64,000 bases of DNA. Source: CAYGTO01 sp964352815 (GTDB taxonomy: Bacteria > Pseudomonadota > Alphaproteobacteria > Rickettsiales > UBA3002). This document shows positions 41,400 through 49,434 of the stretch, one piece after another. The stretch lies in contig CAYGTO010000003.1 in NCBI GenBank assembly GCA_964352815.1, positions 146,165 through 210,164 of the forward strand. The letters run 5' to 3'. The notes beneath the pieces were generated by a model. The model had not been told where the DNA came from and did not search any database. It saw only the letters and a list, made by a program, of their open reading frames with translations. The position numbers were made by a program, and so were the translations under genes. Each line of letters starts with the position of its first letter. The first letter of the stretch is position 1.

Positions 41400-41582
41400 T
41401 TATCCGCTCGCATAATGGCGTTCGTGGAAGACAAAGGTGCGGCTGCAATAGGGGCAGACGACCTGGTCTGTTTCTGGATCAATGTGCAGGTAGACACGCG
41501 GATGTCCTAGCGGACCAGAGCCACCGTCACAGCTGACTTTTTTGTCATACACTTCGATCACTTCAAAAGGAGATTGGCTCAT
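41400..41582 (-). CDS. zf-CHCC zinc-finger domain protein
   Basis: 60-residue protein starting MSQSPFEVIEVYDKKVSCDG, with Cys-x8-His and a CPYCSRTF pair, resembling the mitochondrial complex I NDUFS6 zinc domain. AGAGGA six bases before the ATG fixes the start at 41582; stop is three bases from the HIG1-type gene. Confidence 0.9.
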   Translation of the reverse strand: MSQSPFEVIEVYDKKVSCDGGSGPLGHPRVYLHIDPETDQVVCPYCSRTFVFHERHYASG

Positions 41583-41629
41583 TTTATTCCTCTTTTTTGG
41601 ATATAAGTCATTTTTCTCATCGCGCAAGC

Positions 41630-42682
41630 TTATGGGAACACAAACACGGCATTTTTCTGCCCAGTCACCACAGAAGAACGCCGCGCTGAACGACTGTTCG
41701 GAAAGACCGCATCGGGCTGCAAACTACGAATCACAGAGACGCTCGACGTCGATGGCCGTACTCCTTCAGGGCGAAGACTGCGCGGCGCAGAGGATACAGA
41801 CACTTCAATCGGTTTCACGCTTGGGTCGTCTTCCTGAGCGGATGATGTTGCTGCGCGGCTATTGGTTTTGGGGCGGATAACCAAAACCGGCGACTCTTTG
41901 GACTCACCATTTTCATCCAGCACCGCAATACGATTAATGGATTGCAGCGGACGCTGAAGTGCTGGAGAGACAGACCCACCGGCGGCAGGACTTAAATTTG
42001 CCAGGAACGCCACCTCTTGCAACGGGTCACTTGAATAGTCATTCGATGCCATCATCGCCGCACGCTGCTCACGGCCATTCTTCAAGCGAACAGACAATTT
42101 TTTCCAATGATCATAGACTTTTGCGTAGTAACGCGCGCCTTTGCTAGGCGTTCGAGAATGGTAAATAGACGCTGCGCGCTGCCAATCGCCCGTCTCTAAA
42201 TAGTTGATACGGAGAAATCGTGCCGCATAACCAACATTGTATGCGGGGTCAAACGCTTGATCAAGGTTCGCAAAGGCAGCTGGGTGGTGAAACAGGTTCA
42301 CCTGCATACACCCCACATCAATGCTTTTCTTACCTTGCCGCTGAAATTCGCGCACGTTCGCTACTGCTTCGCGCTTACTATTATAGAAATAGCCCTGCCC
42401 TTCGACATTGGCGGTCCAAGGCCATGGCAACAACATTTTTAACTGTGAGCTATAGCGTCCCGATTCGGTCGTCGCGATAGCCGCCAGCAAATGTTGCGGT
42501 ATCCCGTGAAACCTCTCATGCTTTGAGAAATGCTGCGTACAGCGCCTGGCTTCACGCACAAGTTGTGCTTCTGACACTTTCGCTCCGGTAACCGCGATTG
42601 CAGGCGTTCCTGTCGTTGCGGTGATTCCGATACACAGCGCGAGTGCTGAAACGGTCATCTTGCGATATGGATTATGTAACAT
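41630..42682 (-). CDS. secreted SLT-type lytic transglycosylase
   Basis: An N-terminal signal peptide (MTVSALALCIGITATTGTPAIA) is followed by a goose-lysozyme-like SLT domain: catalytic Glu in LLAAIATTESGRY, then IDVGCMQVNLFHHPAAF and AARFLRINYLETGDWQRAASIYHS. It would cleave peptidoglycan in the periplasm. The C-terminal ~150 residues are Ser/Arg-rich and disordered-looking. Start at 42682 with GGGGTG upstream. Confidence 0.9.
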   Translation of the reverse strand: MLHNPYRKMTVSALALCIGITATTGTPAIAVTGAKVSEAQLVREARRCTQHFSKHERFHGIPQHLLAAIATTESGRYSSQLKMLLPWPWTANVEGQGYFYNSKREAVANVREFQRQGKKSIDVGCMQVNLFHHPAAFANLDQAFDPAYNVGYAARFLRINYLETGDWQRAASIYHSRTPSKGARYYAKVYDHWKKLSVRLKNGREQRAAMMASNDYSSDPLQEVAFLANLSPAAGGSVSPALQRPLQSINRIAVLDENGESKESPVLVIRPKTNSRAATSSAQEDDPSVKPIEVSVSSAPRSLRPEGVRPSTSSVSVIRSLQPDAVFPNSRSARRSSVVTGQKNAVFVFP

Positions 42683-42786
42683 ATTTTTGCACCCCACCCA
42701 AGCGCAAACTTCATTTTTATTCAGACCTTATTAAAGAACCAAATTTTCGTAGTCTTGTCACGGGGATTGTTGCCTGGGTGCACAGC

Positions 42787-43776
42787 TTAGCGCAGAGGCG
42801 CTATCGATTCCGCTGAGGACGCGTCACTGACCTTTTCTTCTCGCACGCCAATTAACCACGCCATCATATCATTATATACATTCTGTCGCTGGTGATCGCG
42901 TAGCAACATATGATAGCCTTCCGGATATTCTTTATAGGTTACTTCGCTCTGATTAAAGAGCGGGCGCACGCGCTGAATCGAGTCGGCTGGAATGATCTGG
43001 TCTTTTTGCCCATACAGAAGCAGGGTCGGAACGCTGATATCTGGCGCGGCCAAATGCGTTTCATCCATCACATTCACCAGCCCATAGATCGCATCGGCTC
43101 GCGTTGACGTAACGATGTTCGGGTCGCCCGCCATCTGCGTGAGCACTTGCATATTATCTGTTGCCACCACATCAAGCCCTTCGCCTGTAAATTCAGAGGC
43201 TGGGAAGGTGCGCGTGACGAGCCACAGCGGAAAGCGGTGGAATACGCTAAGCGACGCATCGCCCCATACGGCAGGGCCGACTAAGATCATCCCATCGATG
43301 AGAGACGCTACCTCTGTTTCTGACGCCGCAAGCATCGCAATCGCGCCGCCCATACTCTCGCCCATTAGGTAAAGCGGCACATCCGGATTGCCTTGCTTAA
43401 TAAGGCGGAGTGTTTGCGCTACATCATTCACCAGATGATCACGGCCTGCCCAAATGCCCCGATGCGACTCATTTCGACCAAAGCCGCGTTGGTCATACGC
43501 AATCAAGGCCACATTCTGCGAGGCTAAAAACGTGCCGGGCAATGCGAAGGCCTGGCTGTAATCATTGAAGCCATGTAGCGCGAGAATGATCGCATCTGAT
43601 TTGCCTTTCGGCAACCACATAGAGAGAGGCAATGTCTGGCCATCGGGCGCAGTGTAATGGCTCGTACTGAGAGAAGCGTCTTGCGTAGTTTCTGCGAGGG
43701 GATGCTGTTCGGGCGCTGCGCATGCGCTGACGCATGCCATGAGTATAAAAGTGAAAATGTAAGGCATCATACGCAT
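42787..43776 (-). CDS. lipoprotein alpha/beta hydrolase (monoacylglycerol lipase / lysophospholipase type)
   Basis: Signal peptide ending with the lipobox VSAC, so the mature protein is probably lipid-anchored. Fold motifs: LHGFNDYS (oxyanion), nucleophile Ser in LMGESMGGA, acid in LLYGQKDQIIPAD and His in YPEGYHMLLRD. Substrate likely a lysolipid or monoglyceride; not certain. Confidence 0.88.
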   Translation of the reverse strand: MRMMPYIFTFILMACVSACAAPEQHPLAETTQDASLSTSHYTAPDGQTLPLSMWLPKGKSDAIILALHGFNDYSQAFALPGTFLASQNVALIAYDQRGFGRNESHRGIWAGRDHLVNDVAQTLRLIKQGNPDVPLYLMGESMGGAIAMLAASETEVASLIDGMILVGPAVWGDASLSVFHRFPLWLVTRTFPASEFTGEGLDVVATDNMQVLTQMAGDPNIVTSTRADAIYGLVNVMDETHLAAPDISVPTLLLYGQKDQIIPADSIQRVRPLFNQSEVTYKEYPEGYHMLLRDHQRQNVYNDMMAWLIGVREEKVSDASSAESIAPLR

Positions 43777-43852
43777 CGGCGGAAGTGATAGCGAATTTGC
43801 CTGCCACGAACAAGGATTGTTTTATGTGCGCCTGCTTTTGCGCGCCCAAAAC

Positions 43853-43881
43853 TTGCCGAAATCACTGTTTTTTGGTATAAT
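43853..43881 (+). promoter_or_regulatory. sigma70 promoter of usg
   Basis: TTGCCG (43853-43858), 17-base spacer, TATAAT (43876-43881), 30 bases before the usg start. Confidence 0.8.
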
Positions 43882-43911
43882 TTGAGAAAGAAGAAAAAAA
43901 TAGGGAAGCGT

Positions 43912-44181
43912 ATGACGCCTGCGGACTTTGAGTTGCTTGTCAAAGATTATCGCCTGACCACGGCGGAGATCTTCTATTGCTTCCCTGATCACCCCTCCCT
44001 ACTACAAACATTCGTCTGGCAAGAGCTTGATCTCGCGCCTAAATTCCCAGAATTAAATAAATTTTTGGGCTTTTGGGAAGACTCGATCGATGGCCGCTTA
44101 CACTCCGTTCAGGTTACAAGCGCCGAGACCATTTCTCCAGCACAATTCGCCTGGCGCAGCGGCTCACTCCAACTCCAGTAA
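43912..44181 (+). CDS. usg: Usg family protein
   Basis: 89 residues starting MTPADFELLVKDYRLTTAEI and containing FPDHPSLLQTFVWQELDLAPKFPEL: the Usg family, conserved in alphaproteobacteria and of unknown biochemical role (often near trpF). AGGGAAG lies just before this ATG; an upstream ATG at 43882 would lie immediately after the -10 and is rejected. Confidence 0.92.
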   Translation: MTPADFELLVKDYRLTTAEIFYCFPDHPSLLQTFVWQELDLAPKFPELNKFLGFWEDSIDGRLHSVQVTSAETISPAQFAWRSGSLQLQ

Positions 44182-44265
44182 GAGTATTCCTACACATGGT
44201 GACACGAAGAGGTTGCCATTCAGGGCTGCTTTGCCATAGACATAGCGCAAGGAAGAGAGGTTTCT

Positions 44266-45360
44266 TTGCGTATCATCAATATGATGCTCGGCACCAAACG
44301 CGGCGGCATTGAACAGGCCGTGATCGACTATGCCGAAGCCATGCAGCATCAAGGCATTGAGGTGCTGAATGTGTTTCGCAAAGATGCGTGGGCGATGGAA
44401 GCTTCTGCCTATTTAAATCAATCATCATGCATCATTAACCCGCTCTCACGTTGGGATCCCCTCACCACGCAGCAGCTGCGCAAACGTGGAGAAGCCTTCG
44501 ACGCACAGGCAGTCATTGCGCATGGTAACCGCGCGATTCAATTTGCGCTGCGTGCCTTTGGCGGACGCATCCCGGTCATTGCTGTCGCGCATAATTACCA
44601 TATTAAGCGTTTCCCACAGTGCGACGCCGCCTTCACCATCACGCGTGATTTATACGAAGAGCTCGCCGCCATCGACATGCCACGTCACACGCTGTTTCAC
44701 GTACCCAATATGGTACGTGTGCCCGATCACACACCACGCAGCGCATTTCACTCCCCCGTGCGTATTGGCAGCATGGGACGGTTTGTCGCAAAGAAGGGCT
44801 TCCCTTGTTTCGTAAAAGCATTGGGTGAACTACATCAACGAGGCGTGCCATTCCATGGCATTTTGGGCGGCGACGGTCCTGAGCTAAATGAAATTCAGCG
44901 CGTCGCGGAACGCGCGGGTCTACCTATTCTTACGCGCGCCCCTGAGCACAGCGACGAAGGCAGCGCGCTCTATTTGCCCGGCTGGGTGAATGATAAATGG
45001 CGCTTTTTTGAAGAGATCGACATATTCGCCCTGCCCTCCCATCACGAACCGTTTGGCATTGTATTAATCGAAGCGATGGCCGCTGGCCTTCCCACTGTCA
45101 CCACTGCAAGCGAAGGGCCATGTGAGATCATTACGCAACATCAAGACGCCGTCATGGTCGACCTGAATGATCATCGCGCAATGGCCGACGCGTTCGAAGC
45201 CTGGATCGCATCGCCCGAGACGGCGCTCAATGTTGGCAACGCCGCTTATGACACTGCCAAGCGCCGCTACGCTCTCTCCGAAGCTGCCAAAACCATTGAA
45301 GCCGCGTTGCGACGTGTGATCTTTGCAAGGCCCGATACGCGCATTATATTATCTGCATGA
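44266..45360 (+). CDS. family 4 glycosyltransferase (GT-B)
   Basis: 364 residues. The start is TTG with GGAAGAGAGG upstream, giving MRIINMMLGTKRGGIEQAV. GSMGRFVAKKGFPCFVKAL and EPFGIVLIEAMAAGLPTVTT are the donor-sugar motifs of family GT4. Such enzymes build lipopolysaccharide or capsule; the substrate cannot be read. ATGA overlap couples it to ygfZ. Confidence 0.9.
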   Translation: MRIINMMLGTKRGGIEQAVIDYAEAMQHQGIEVLNVFRKDAWAMEASAYLNQSSCIINPLSRWDPLTTQQLRKRGEAFDAQAVIAHGNRAIQFALRAFGGRIPVIAVAHNYHIKRFPQCDAAFTITRDLYEELAAIDMPRHTLFHVPNMVRVPDHTPRSAFHSPVRIGSMGRFVAKKGFPCFVKALGELHQRGVPFHGILGGDGPELNEIQRVAERAGLPILTRAPEHSDEGSALYLPGWVNDKWRFFEEIDIFALPSHHEPFGIVLIEAMAAGLPTVTTASEGPCEIITQHQDAVMVDLNDHRAMADAFEAWIASPETALNVGNAAYDTAKRRYALSEAAKTIEAALRRVIFARPDTRIILSA

Positions 45361-46196
45361 CCATTTATTCTGCACCCCTCATAGATCGATCCATCCTGTG
45401 CATCAGCGGGCCAGACCGCTCGACATTCCTTCAAGGGCTCATCACCAATGATGTGGCGCGTTGCGACAAAGGCGAGCCGATCTTCACCGCCATGCTCACC
45501 CCGCAAGGTAAGCTCTTCGCGGATTTCTTCATATTACCAGAAGCCGGTCATTTCCTCATCGACACCCATCACAGCTACGCGGCGGAGCTGATGAAAAAAC
45601 TGCGCATGTATAAGCTGCGCGCCGATGTTGAGATTGAAGATATCTCGGCGGATAGGGTAGTAGCCGCAAGCTGGGGCGATGCCGCTGCTACATATGAATC
45701 GATTCTGTCTTTCAATGATCCGCGCCATGACGCTCTCGGCATGCGCCATTATGGCCGCGCGGAGGCAATGAAATCACTGCTCGCAGCAGGCGAGCCCGCT
45801 TCTTATCATGCGCACCGCATCAGCCTCGTCGTTGCGGAAGGCGCGTATGACGCCACCGACCGGAGCTTCATCCTCGATATGGGCTATGAAGAGCTGAACG
45901 CCGTCGACTACCAAAAGGGCTGTTATGTCGGCCAAGAAGTCACGGCGCGGATGCATTATCGCGGCGTGAAGCGCAAAGGCATGGTCTGCATCGGGGCGCA
46001 TAGCCCTGAAGCCAGCCTGCCCGAGCTTGGTACACCGCTAATCGCGCATGGCGACAAGGAAACCACTATTGGCGAGATGCGCTCCAGCGAAGGCCCCATC
46101 GGGCTCGCCATGGTCAAGTTGGAAGCGCTTGGGGACGCTCAGGCGGCAAACCTTGACATCACCGCCGGCGAAACCCACATTAAGATAAAGACATAA
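45357..46196 (+). CDS. ygfZ: folate-binding YgfZ/GcvT-like protein
   Basis: Acts with tetrahydrofolate in the maturation or repair of certain Fe-S proteins. The motif YQKGCYVGQEVTARM (K-G-C-Y-x-G-Q-E) is the YgfZ signature with its conserved Cys; the start resembles ISGPDRSTFLQGLITNDV. 279 residues. Confidence 0.95.
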   Translation: MTIYSAPLIDRSILCISGPDRSTFLQGLITNDVARCDKGEPIFTAMLTPQGKLFADFFILPEAGHFLIDTHHSYAAELMKKLRMYKLRADVEIEDISADRVVAASWGDAAATYESILSFNDPRHDALGMRHYGRAEAMKSLLAAGEPASYHAHRISLVVAEGAYDATDRSFILDMGYEELNAVDYQKGCYVGQEVTARMHYRGVKRKGMVCIGAHSPEASLPELGTPLIAHGDKETTIGEMRSSEGPIGLAMVKLEALGDAQAANLDITAGETHIKIKT

Positions 46197-46325
46197 ACCG
46201 TGCGGCGCCGTATAATCGTAATCGGCTGAAAAATAAGCAAGTCTCATTTTGGGTGGCTCTGTGCTGCGCTGTTTCTTCCGTGCAAATATGCACTTGATAT
46301 GGTAAGATAAAGGAATGACCGAAGT

Positions 46326-47039
46326 ATGAAATTTACATCCTTCTTCAAGCAAAAACAAAAAGAACAGGAATCGCAGGCATCTATGGATCAAACTGACCCG
46401 AACACCAGCTACCCTCCCCTGACTGAACCCGGCGCGTCGAGCGCTTCCACCATTGAAGATGCGCAATTTTCGCTGCTTGGCAGTGATGGGTTTTTATCGG
46501 GCACTTTGCTGGTCGCCTCTCCACTTATCACGGAAAGTGTGTTCCACAAATCAGTGATTTACCTGTTCGCGCACAGCGATGATGGCGCGATGGGCTGCAT
46601 GATCAACCAGCCGATCGATACCGTGAATTATGGCGCGTTGCTTGGCGAATCCGACCCGGCGGTGCAAACCGGTCAGCGCGAGTTGGATGTTTATTTTGGC
46701 GGCCCCGTGGAACGCACACGCGGCTTTGTGCTGCATAGTAGCGAATATAAACCAGAATTGGCGCTACACGCCCATGATGATGTGTCAATTACCGCTGTTT
46801 CGGGCATTTTGCGCGACATGGCGCAAGGCGAAGGCCCGGATCATGCCTCACTGATTGTTGGCTATGCTGGCTGGGCGCCAGGGCAGCTAGAAACAGAAAT
46901 TGAGCAAAATAGCTGGATTAATGTCCCTGCGAGCAAAGAGCTTCTGTTTGATACGCCGAACGACCTCAAATGGGCCCGCGCCAGCCAATCGCTCGGCTTC
47001 GACATGGCGTTTTATTCGCACAGCGTCGGGCATGCGTAG
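46326..47039 (+). CDS. YqgE/AlgH family protein
   Basis: 237 residues. Core GTLLVASPLITESVFHKSVIYL, MGCMINQPIDT, VYFGGPVERTRGFVLHS and VGYAGWAPGQLETEI. A conserved family of uncertain function (AlgH). The first ~50 residues are an extra charged and Pro/Ser-rich stretch not usual in the family. Confidence 0.93.
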   Translation: MKFTSFFKQKQKEQESQASMDQTDPNTSYPPLTEPGASSASTIEDAQFSLLGSDGFLSGTLLVASPLITESVFHKSVIYLFAHSDDGAMGCMINQPIDTVNYGALLGESDPAVQTGQRELDVYFGGPVERTRGFVLHSSEYKPELALHAHDDVSITAVSGILRDMAQGEGPDHASLIVGYAGWAPGQLETEIEQNSWINVPASKELLFDTPNDLKWARASQSLGFDMAFYSHSVGHA

Positions 47040-47100
47040 TTATACCTTTGCGCGCTAATACCCATTGATTTTCCTAGGCAACCCGGTTACAACCGCGTGC

Positions 47101-48060
47101 ATGTCGAAAAGTACATCCAAAACCCCCTTCGCATTCCAGGATATCATCCTGACACTTCAGCATTTTTGGGCGGAGCAGGGGTGCGTGATTTTGCAGCCCT
47201 ACGACATGGAAGTGGGCGCCGGGACGTTCCACCCCGCGACGACGCTACGCGCGCTCGGACCGGAGCATTGGAACGCGGCCTATGTTCAGCCTTGCCGCCG
47301 CCCATCCGATGGCCGTTACGGTGAAAACCCCAACCGGCTGGGCCATTATTATCAGTTTCAGGTCATTCTGAAGCCCTCACCCGACAACATCCAGCAGCTT
47401 TATCTCGACTCGATCGCCGCGCTCGGCATCGATCCGCTCAAACATGATATTCGTTTCGTGGAAGATGACTGGGAATCCCCTACTCTTGGCGCGTGGGGGC
47501 TGGGCTGGGAAGTCTGGTGCGACGGCATGGAAGTGACGCAATTCACCTATTTTCAGCAAGTGGGCGGCATTGAGTGCAAGCCCGTCTCCGGCGAGCTAAC
47601 CTACGGGCTGGAGCGGCTGGCGATGTATATTCAGGGCGTTGAGAATGTGTATGACCTGGTATGGAATCAGGTGCCTGGTGCCAGGGGCCAGGGGTCAGGA
47701 AGTCATCCTGAAACCCGAAACCTGAAACCTGTAACCTATGGCGATGTGTTCCTACGCAATGAACGCGAGCAAACCGCCTATAGCCTAGAGCATGCAAACA
47801 CCGACATATTGCTGCAACATTTTAAAGATGCCGAAGCCGAATGCGCGCAGCTTCTTGAAAAGAAACTTGCTTTGCCTGCCTATGATCACTGCATCAAAGC
47901 CTCGCATCTGTTCAACCTGCTCGATGCGCGTGGGGTGATTTCGGTGACCGAACGTGCGGCATATATTGGCCGCGTCCGCGCCTTAGCCAAAGGCTGCTGT
48001 GAAGAATATGTGAGGGGTCAGGTTTCAGGTTTCGGGTTTCAGGAAAAAGAGGCTTCATGA
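47101..48060 (+). CDS. glyQ: glycyl-tRNA synthetase alpha subunit with repeat-encoded insertion and tail
   Basis: Forms with GlyS the alpha2beta2 enzyme that charges tRNA-Gly. ILTLQHFWAEQGCVILQPYDMEVGAGTFHP, YVQPCRRPSDGRYGENPNR and LGWEVWCDGMEVTQFTYFQQ are the class II core. Between DLVWN and VTYGDVF about 23 residues (GARGQGSGSHPETRNLKP) come from a 70-bp inverted heptad element, and the C-terminal RGQVSGFGFQ comes from the left arm of the gene-bearing element at 48013. The usual C-terminal LGFP-type ending is lost. The start at 47101 matches the family; no ribosome site. Confidence 0.95.
   Translation: MSKSTSKTPFAFQDIILTLQHFWAEQGCVILQPYDMEVGAGTFHPATTLRALGPEHWNAAYVQPCRRPSDGRYGENPNRLGHYYQFQVILKPSPDNIQQLYLDSIAALGIDPLKHDIRFVEDDWESPTLGAWGLGWEVWCDGMEVTQFTYFQQVGGIECKPVSGELTYGLERLAMYIQGVENVYDLVWNQVPGARGQGSGSHPETRNLKPVTYGDVFLRNEREQTAYSLEHANTDILLQHFKDAEAECAQLLEKKLALPAYDHCIKASHLFNLLDARGVISVTERAAYIGRVRALAKGCCEEYVRGQVSGFGFQEKEAS
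47668..47737. repeat. 70-bp inverted 7-bp repeat hairpin inside glyQ
   Basis: Left arm heptads CAGGTGC, CTGGTGC, CAGGGGC, CAGGGGT; right arm CTGAAAC, CCGAAAC, CTGAAAC, CTGTAAC. Right-arm heptads match those of 48421-48450. In frame. Confidence 0.85.
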
Positions 48061-48450
48061 TTCGTTCTTATCAGGATTTAGAGGTGTGGAAGAAATCCTT
48101 GAGGCTGGTTAAAGACGTGTATGGCTGCACAAGACTTTACCCAAAATCCGAACTCTATGGCCTTGTAAGCCAGACACAACGAGCCGCTGTATCGGTGCCA
48201 GCCAATATTGCTGAAGGCCGCACGCGTTATTCCAAAAAAGATTTTGTTTCTCATTTGAAGATTGCTTCTGGCTCTTTAGCCGAGCTTGAAACGCATCTTT
48301 TCATTGCCACTGAACTCGGCTATATCACGATAGAACAGCGAGACGCTTTGTTAAATACATCCGCCGAGATAGGCCGGATGCTCAATGGCCTGGTGAATTC
48401 GTTGAAAAGCGAAAAACAACTGGAACCCGAAACCTGACACCTGAAACCTA
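48013..48450 (+). mobile_element. heptad-flanked four-helix-bundle element (candidate mobile unit)
   Basis: Left arm (48013-48043) is GGTTTCA/GGTTTCG-type heptads; right arm (48421-48450) is its inverted counterpart (GAAACCT-type). The only gene between them is the four-helix-bundle gene, whose stop codon and last four codons lie inside the right arm. The unit lies between glyQ and panD, extending glyQ with its own codons. ~70-bp hairpins of the same heptads occur elsewhere in the window. Mobility is inferred. Confidence 0.65.
48057..48437 (+). CDS. four helix bundle protein (23S rRNA-intervening-sequence / S23 family)
   Basis: 126 residues: YQDLEVWKKSLRLVKDVYGC, GLVSQTQRAAVSVPANIAEG and KIASGSLAELETHLFIATEL are the family signature. 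Relatives are encoded in intervening sequences of 23S rRNA genes, and the Avd protein of diversity-generating retroelements is a structural cousin; both bind nucleic acid or other factors, but no activity is proven for this type. The ATG overlaps the glyQ stop (ATGA), with AGAGG upstream, so it is translated from the glyQ operon. C-terminal EPET codons are part of the repeat arm. Confidence 0.93.
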   Translation: MIRSYQDLEVWKKSLRLVKDVYGCTRLYPKSELYGLVSQTQRAAVSVPANIAEGRTRYSKKDFVSHLKIASGSLAELETHLFIATELGYITIEQRDALLNTSAEIGRMLNGLVNSLKSEKQLEPET

Positions 48451-48452
48451 TT

Positions 48453-48782
48453 ATGCAACGACTCATGCTCAAATCCAAGCTCCACCGCGCGAAAGTGACC
48501 GATTCAGACCTCAACTATGAAGGCTCAATCGGCATTGATCGCGACTGGATGGATGAAGTCGGGCTACTCCCTTACGAGCAAGTCGATGTGGCGAGTATTG
48601 CGAATGGCGCGCGCTTCACCACCTATGTCATCGAAGAAGAACGCGGATCAGAGAAAATCGTCATCAATGGCGCCGCTGCGCATCTCGTGAATATTGGCGA
48701 CTTGGTCATCATCATGGGTTATTGCGTGATGAGCGATGGTGATGCGCAGCAAGCAACACCGAAGATTAAGCGATTGGAGTAA
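48453..48782 (+). CDS. panD: aspartate 1-decarboxylase
   Basis: Makes beta-alanine for pantothenate and CoA. The proenzyme cuts itself between Gly24 and Ser25 (YEGSIGID) to make a pyruvoyl group. ERGSEKIVINGAAAHLVNIGDLVIIMGY completes the family pattern. 109 residues. No ribosome site upstream: the repeat arm of the preceding element ends three bases before the ATG. Confidence 0.95.
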   Translation: MQRLMLKSKLHRAKVTDSDLNYEGSIGIDRDWMDEVGLLPYEQVDVASIANGARFTTYVIEEERGSEKIVINGAAAHLVNIGDLVIIMGYCVMSDGDAQQATPKIKRLE

Positions 48783-48807
48783 GGAAACATCACTAGCGGA
48801 GGAAAGG

Positions 48808-49434
48808 ATGTCAACAAGGAGAGAATATAATAGAAAAGAGCTGTTCAAGATAGGGGAAGACGGAAAGCCCGTCCATGTAAGCGATATTTTGTCATGGCTA
48901 CGCAGCGAAAAAACCACGGATAGTGATATCGCATCACTTACGCGTGGGGAAATTTCGGCTATTTTGGGAACGGAGCACATTAATGTGAATCGATATGCTG
49001 CAAAGCTGGCTGCAGAAAAAGAGTTTCAACTTTTACAAGACTGTAGAGAAGAAAGAGGAAAGACCAGAATGAAAATGATTACCACAACTGATAACGAGGG
49101 TAGGATTGTCGACGCGATGTCAGTCTTTGAATCGCTTGAAGAGGGAGACAGAGCACTTGCGCGCGAAAGCATGGCTGTTTCACATAATAAAAGATTAAGC
49201 CAAGAGCTAGACCGCTTAAAAGATGCTGGCGGTGACCTTTTTAGGCAATGTTCTGCTATCATGATAAAAGATGCTAACAAAGCCCTCAAATTAGCGCATA
49301 AGATACAAGAATTCATGCATCATGATCTTGGTATTGCGTATACTGCCGTTGATACGCTTGTGGACTCGATTCAGTCGAAAGGCCCTTTAAAAGCGCTAGA
49401 CCCTAGAGAGAAACGATCACCGCGAGCCGCCTAA
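48808..49434 (+). CDS. hypothetical protein (208 aa) between panD and glyS
   Basis: Not recognised. GGAGGAAAGG precedes the ATG at 48808, and the stop overlaps the glyS start (TAATG). Highly charged and mostly helical, with a coiled-coil-like second half. A/T-rich compared with glyQ/glyS. Confidence 0.65.
   Translation: MSTRREYNRKELFKIGEDGKPVHVSDILSWLRSEKTTDSDIASLTRGEISAILGTEHINVNRYAAKLAAEKEFQLLQDCREERGKTRMKMITTTDNEGRIVDAMSVFESLEEGDRALARESMAVSHNKRLSQELDRLKDAGGDLFRQCSAIMIKDANKALKLAHKIQEFMHHDLGIAYTAVDTLVDSIQSKGPLKALDPREKRSPRAA

Noticed and set aside
41107..41448. 113-residue minus-strand frame
   Set aside because: It overlaps the recognisable HIG1-type protein in another frame and runs into a palindromic repeat.
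48057..48437. Diversity-generating retroelement (Avd-like protein)
   Set aside because: No reverse transcriptase gene or template/variable repeat pair is present anywhere in the window.
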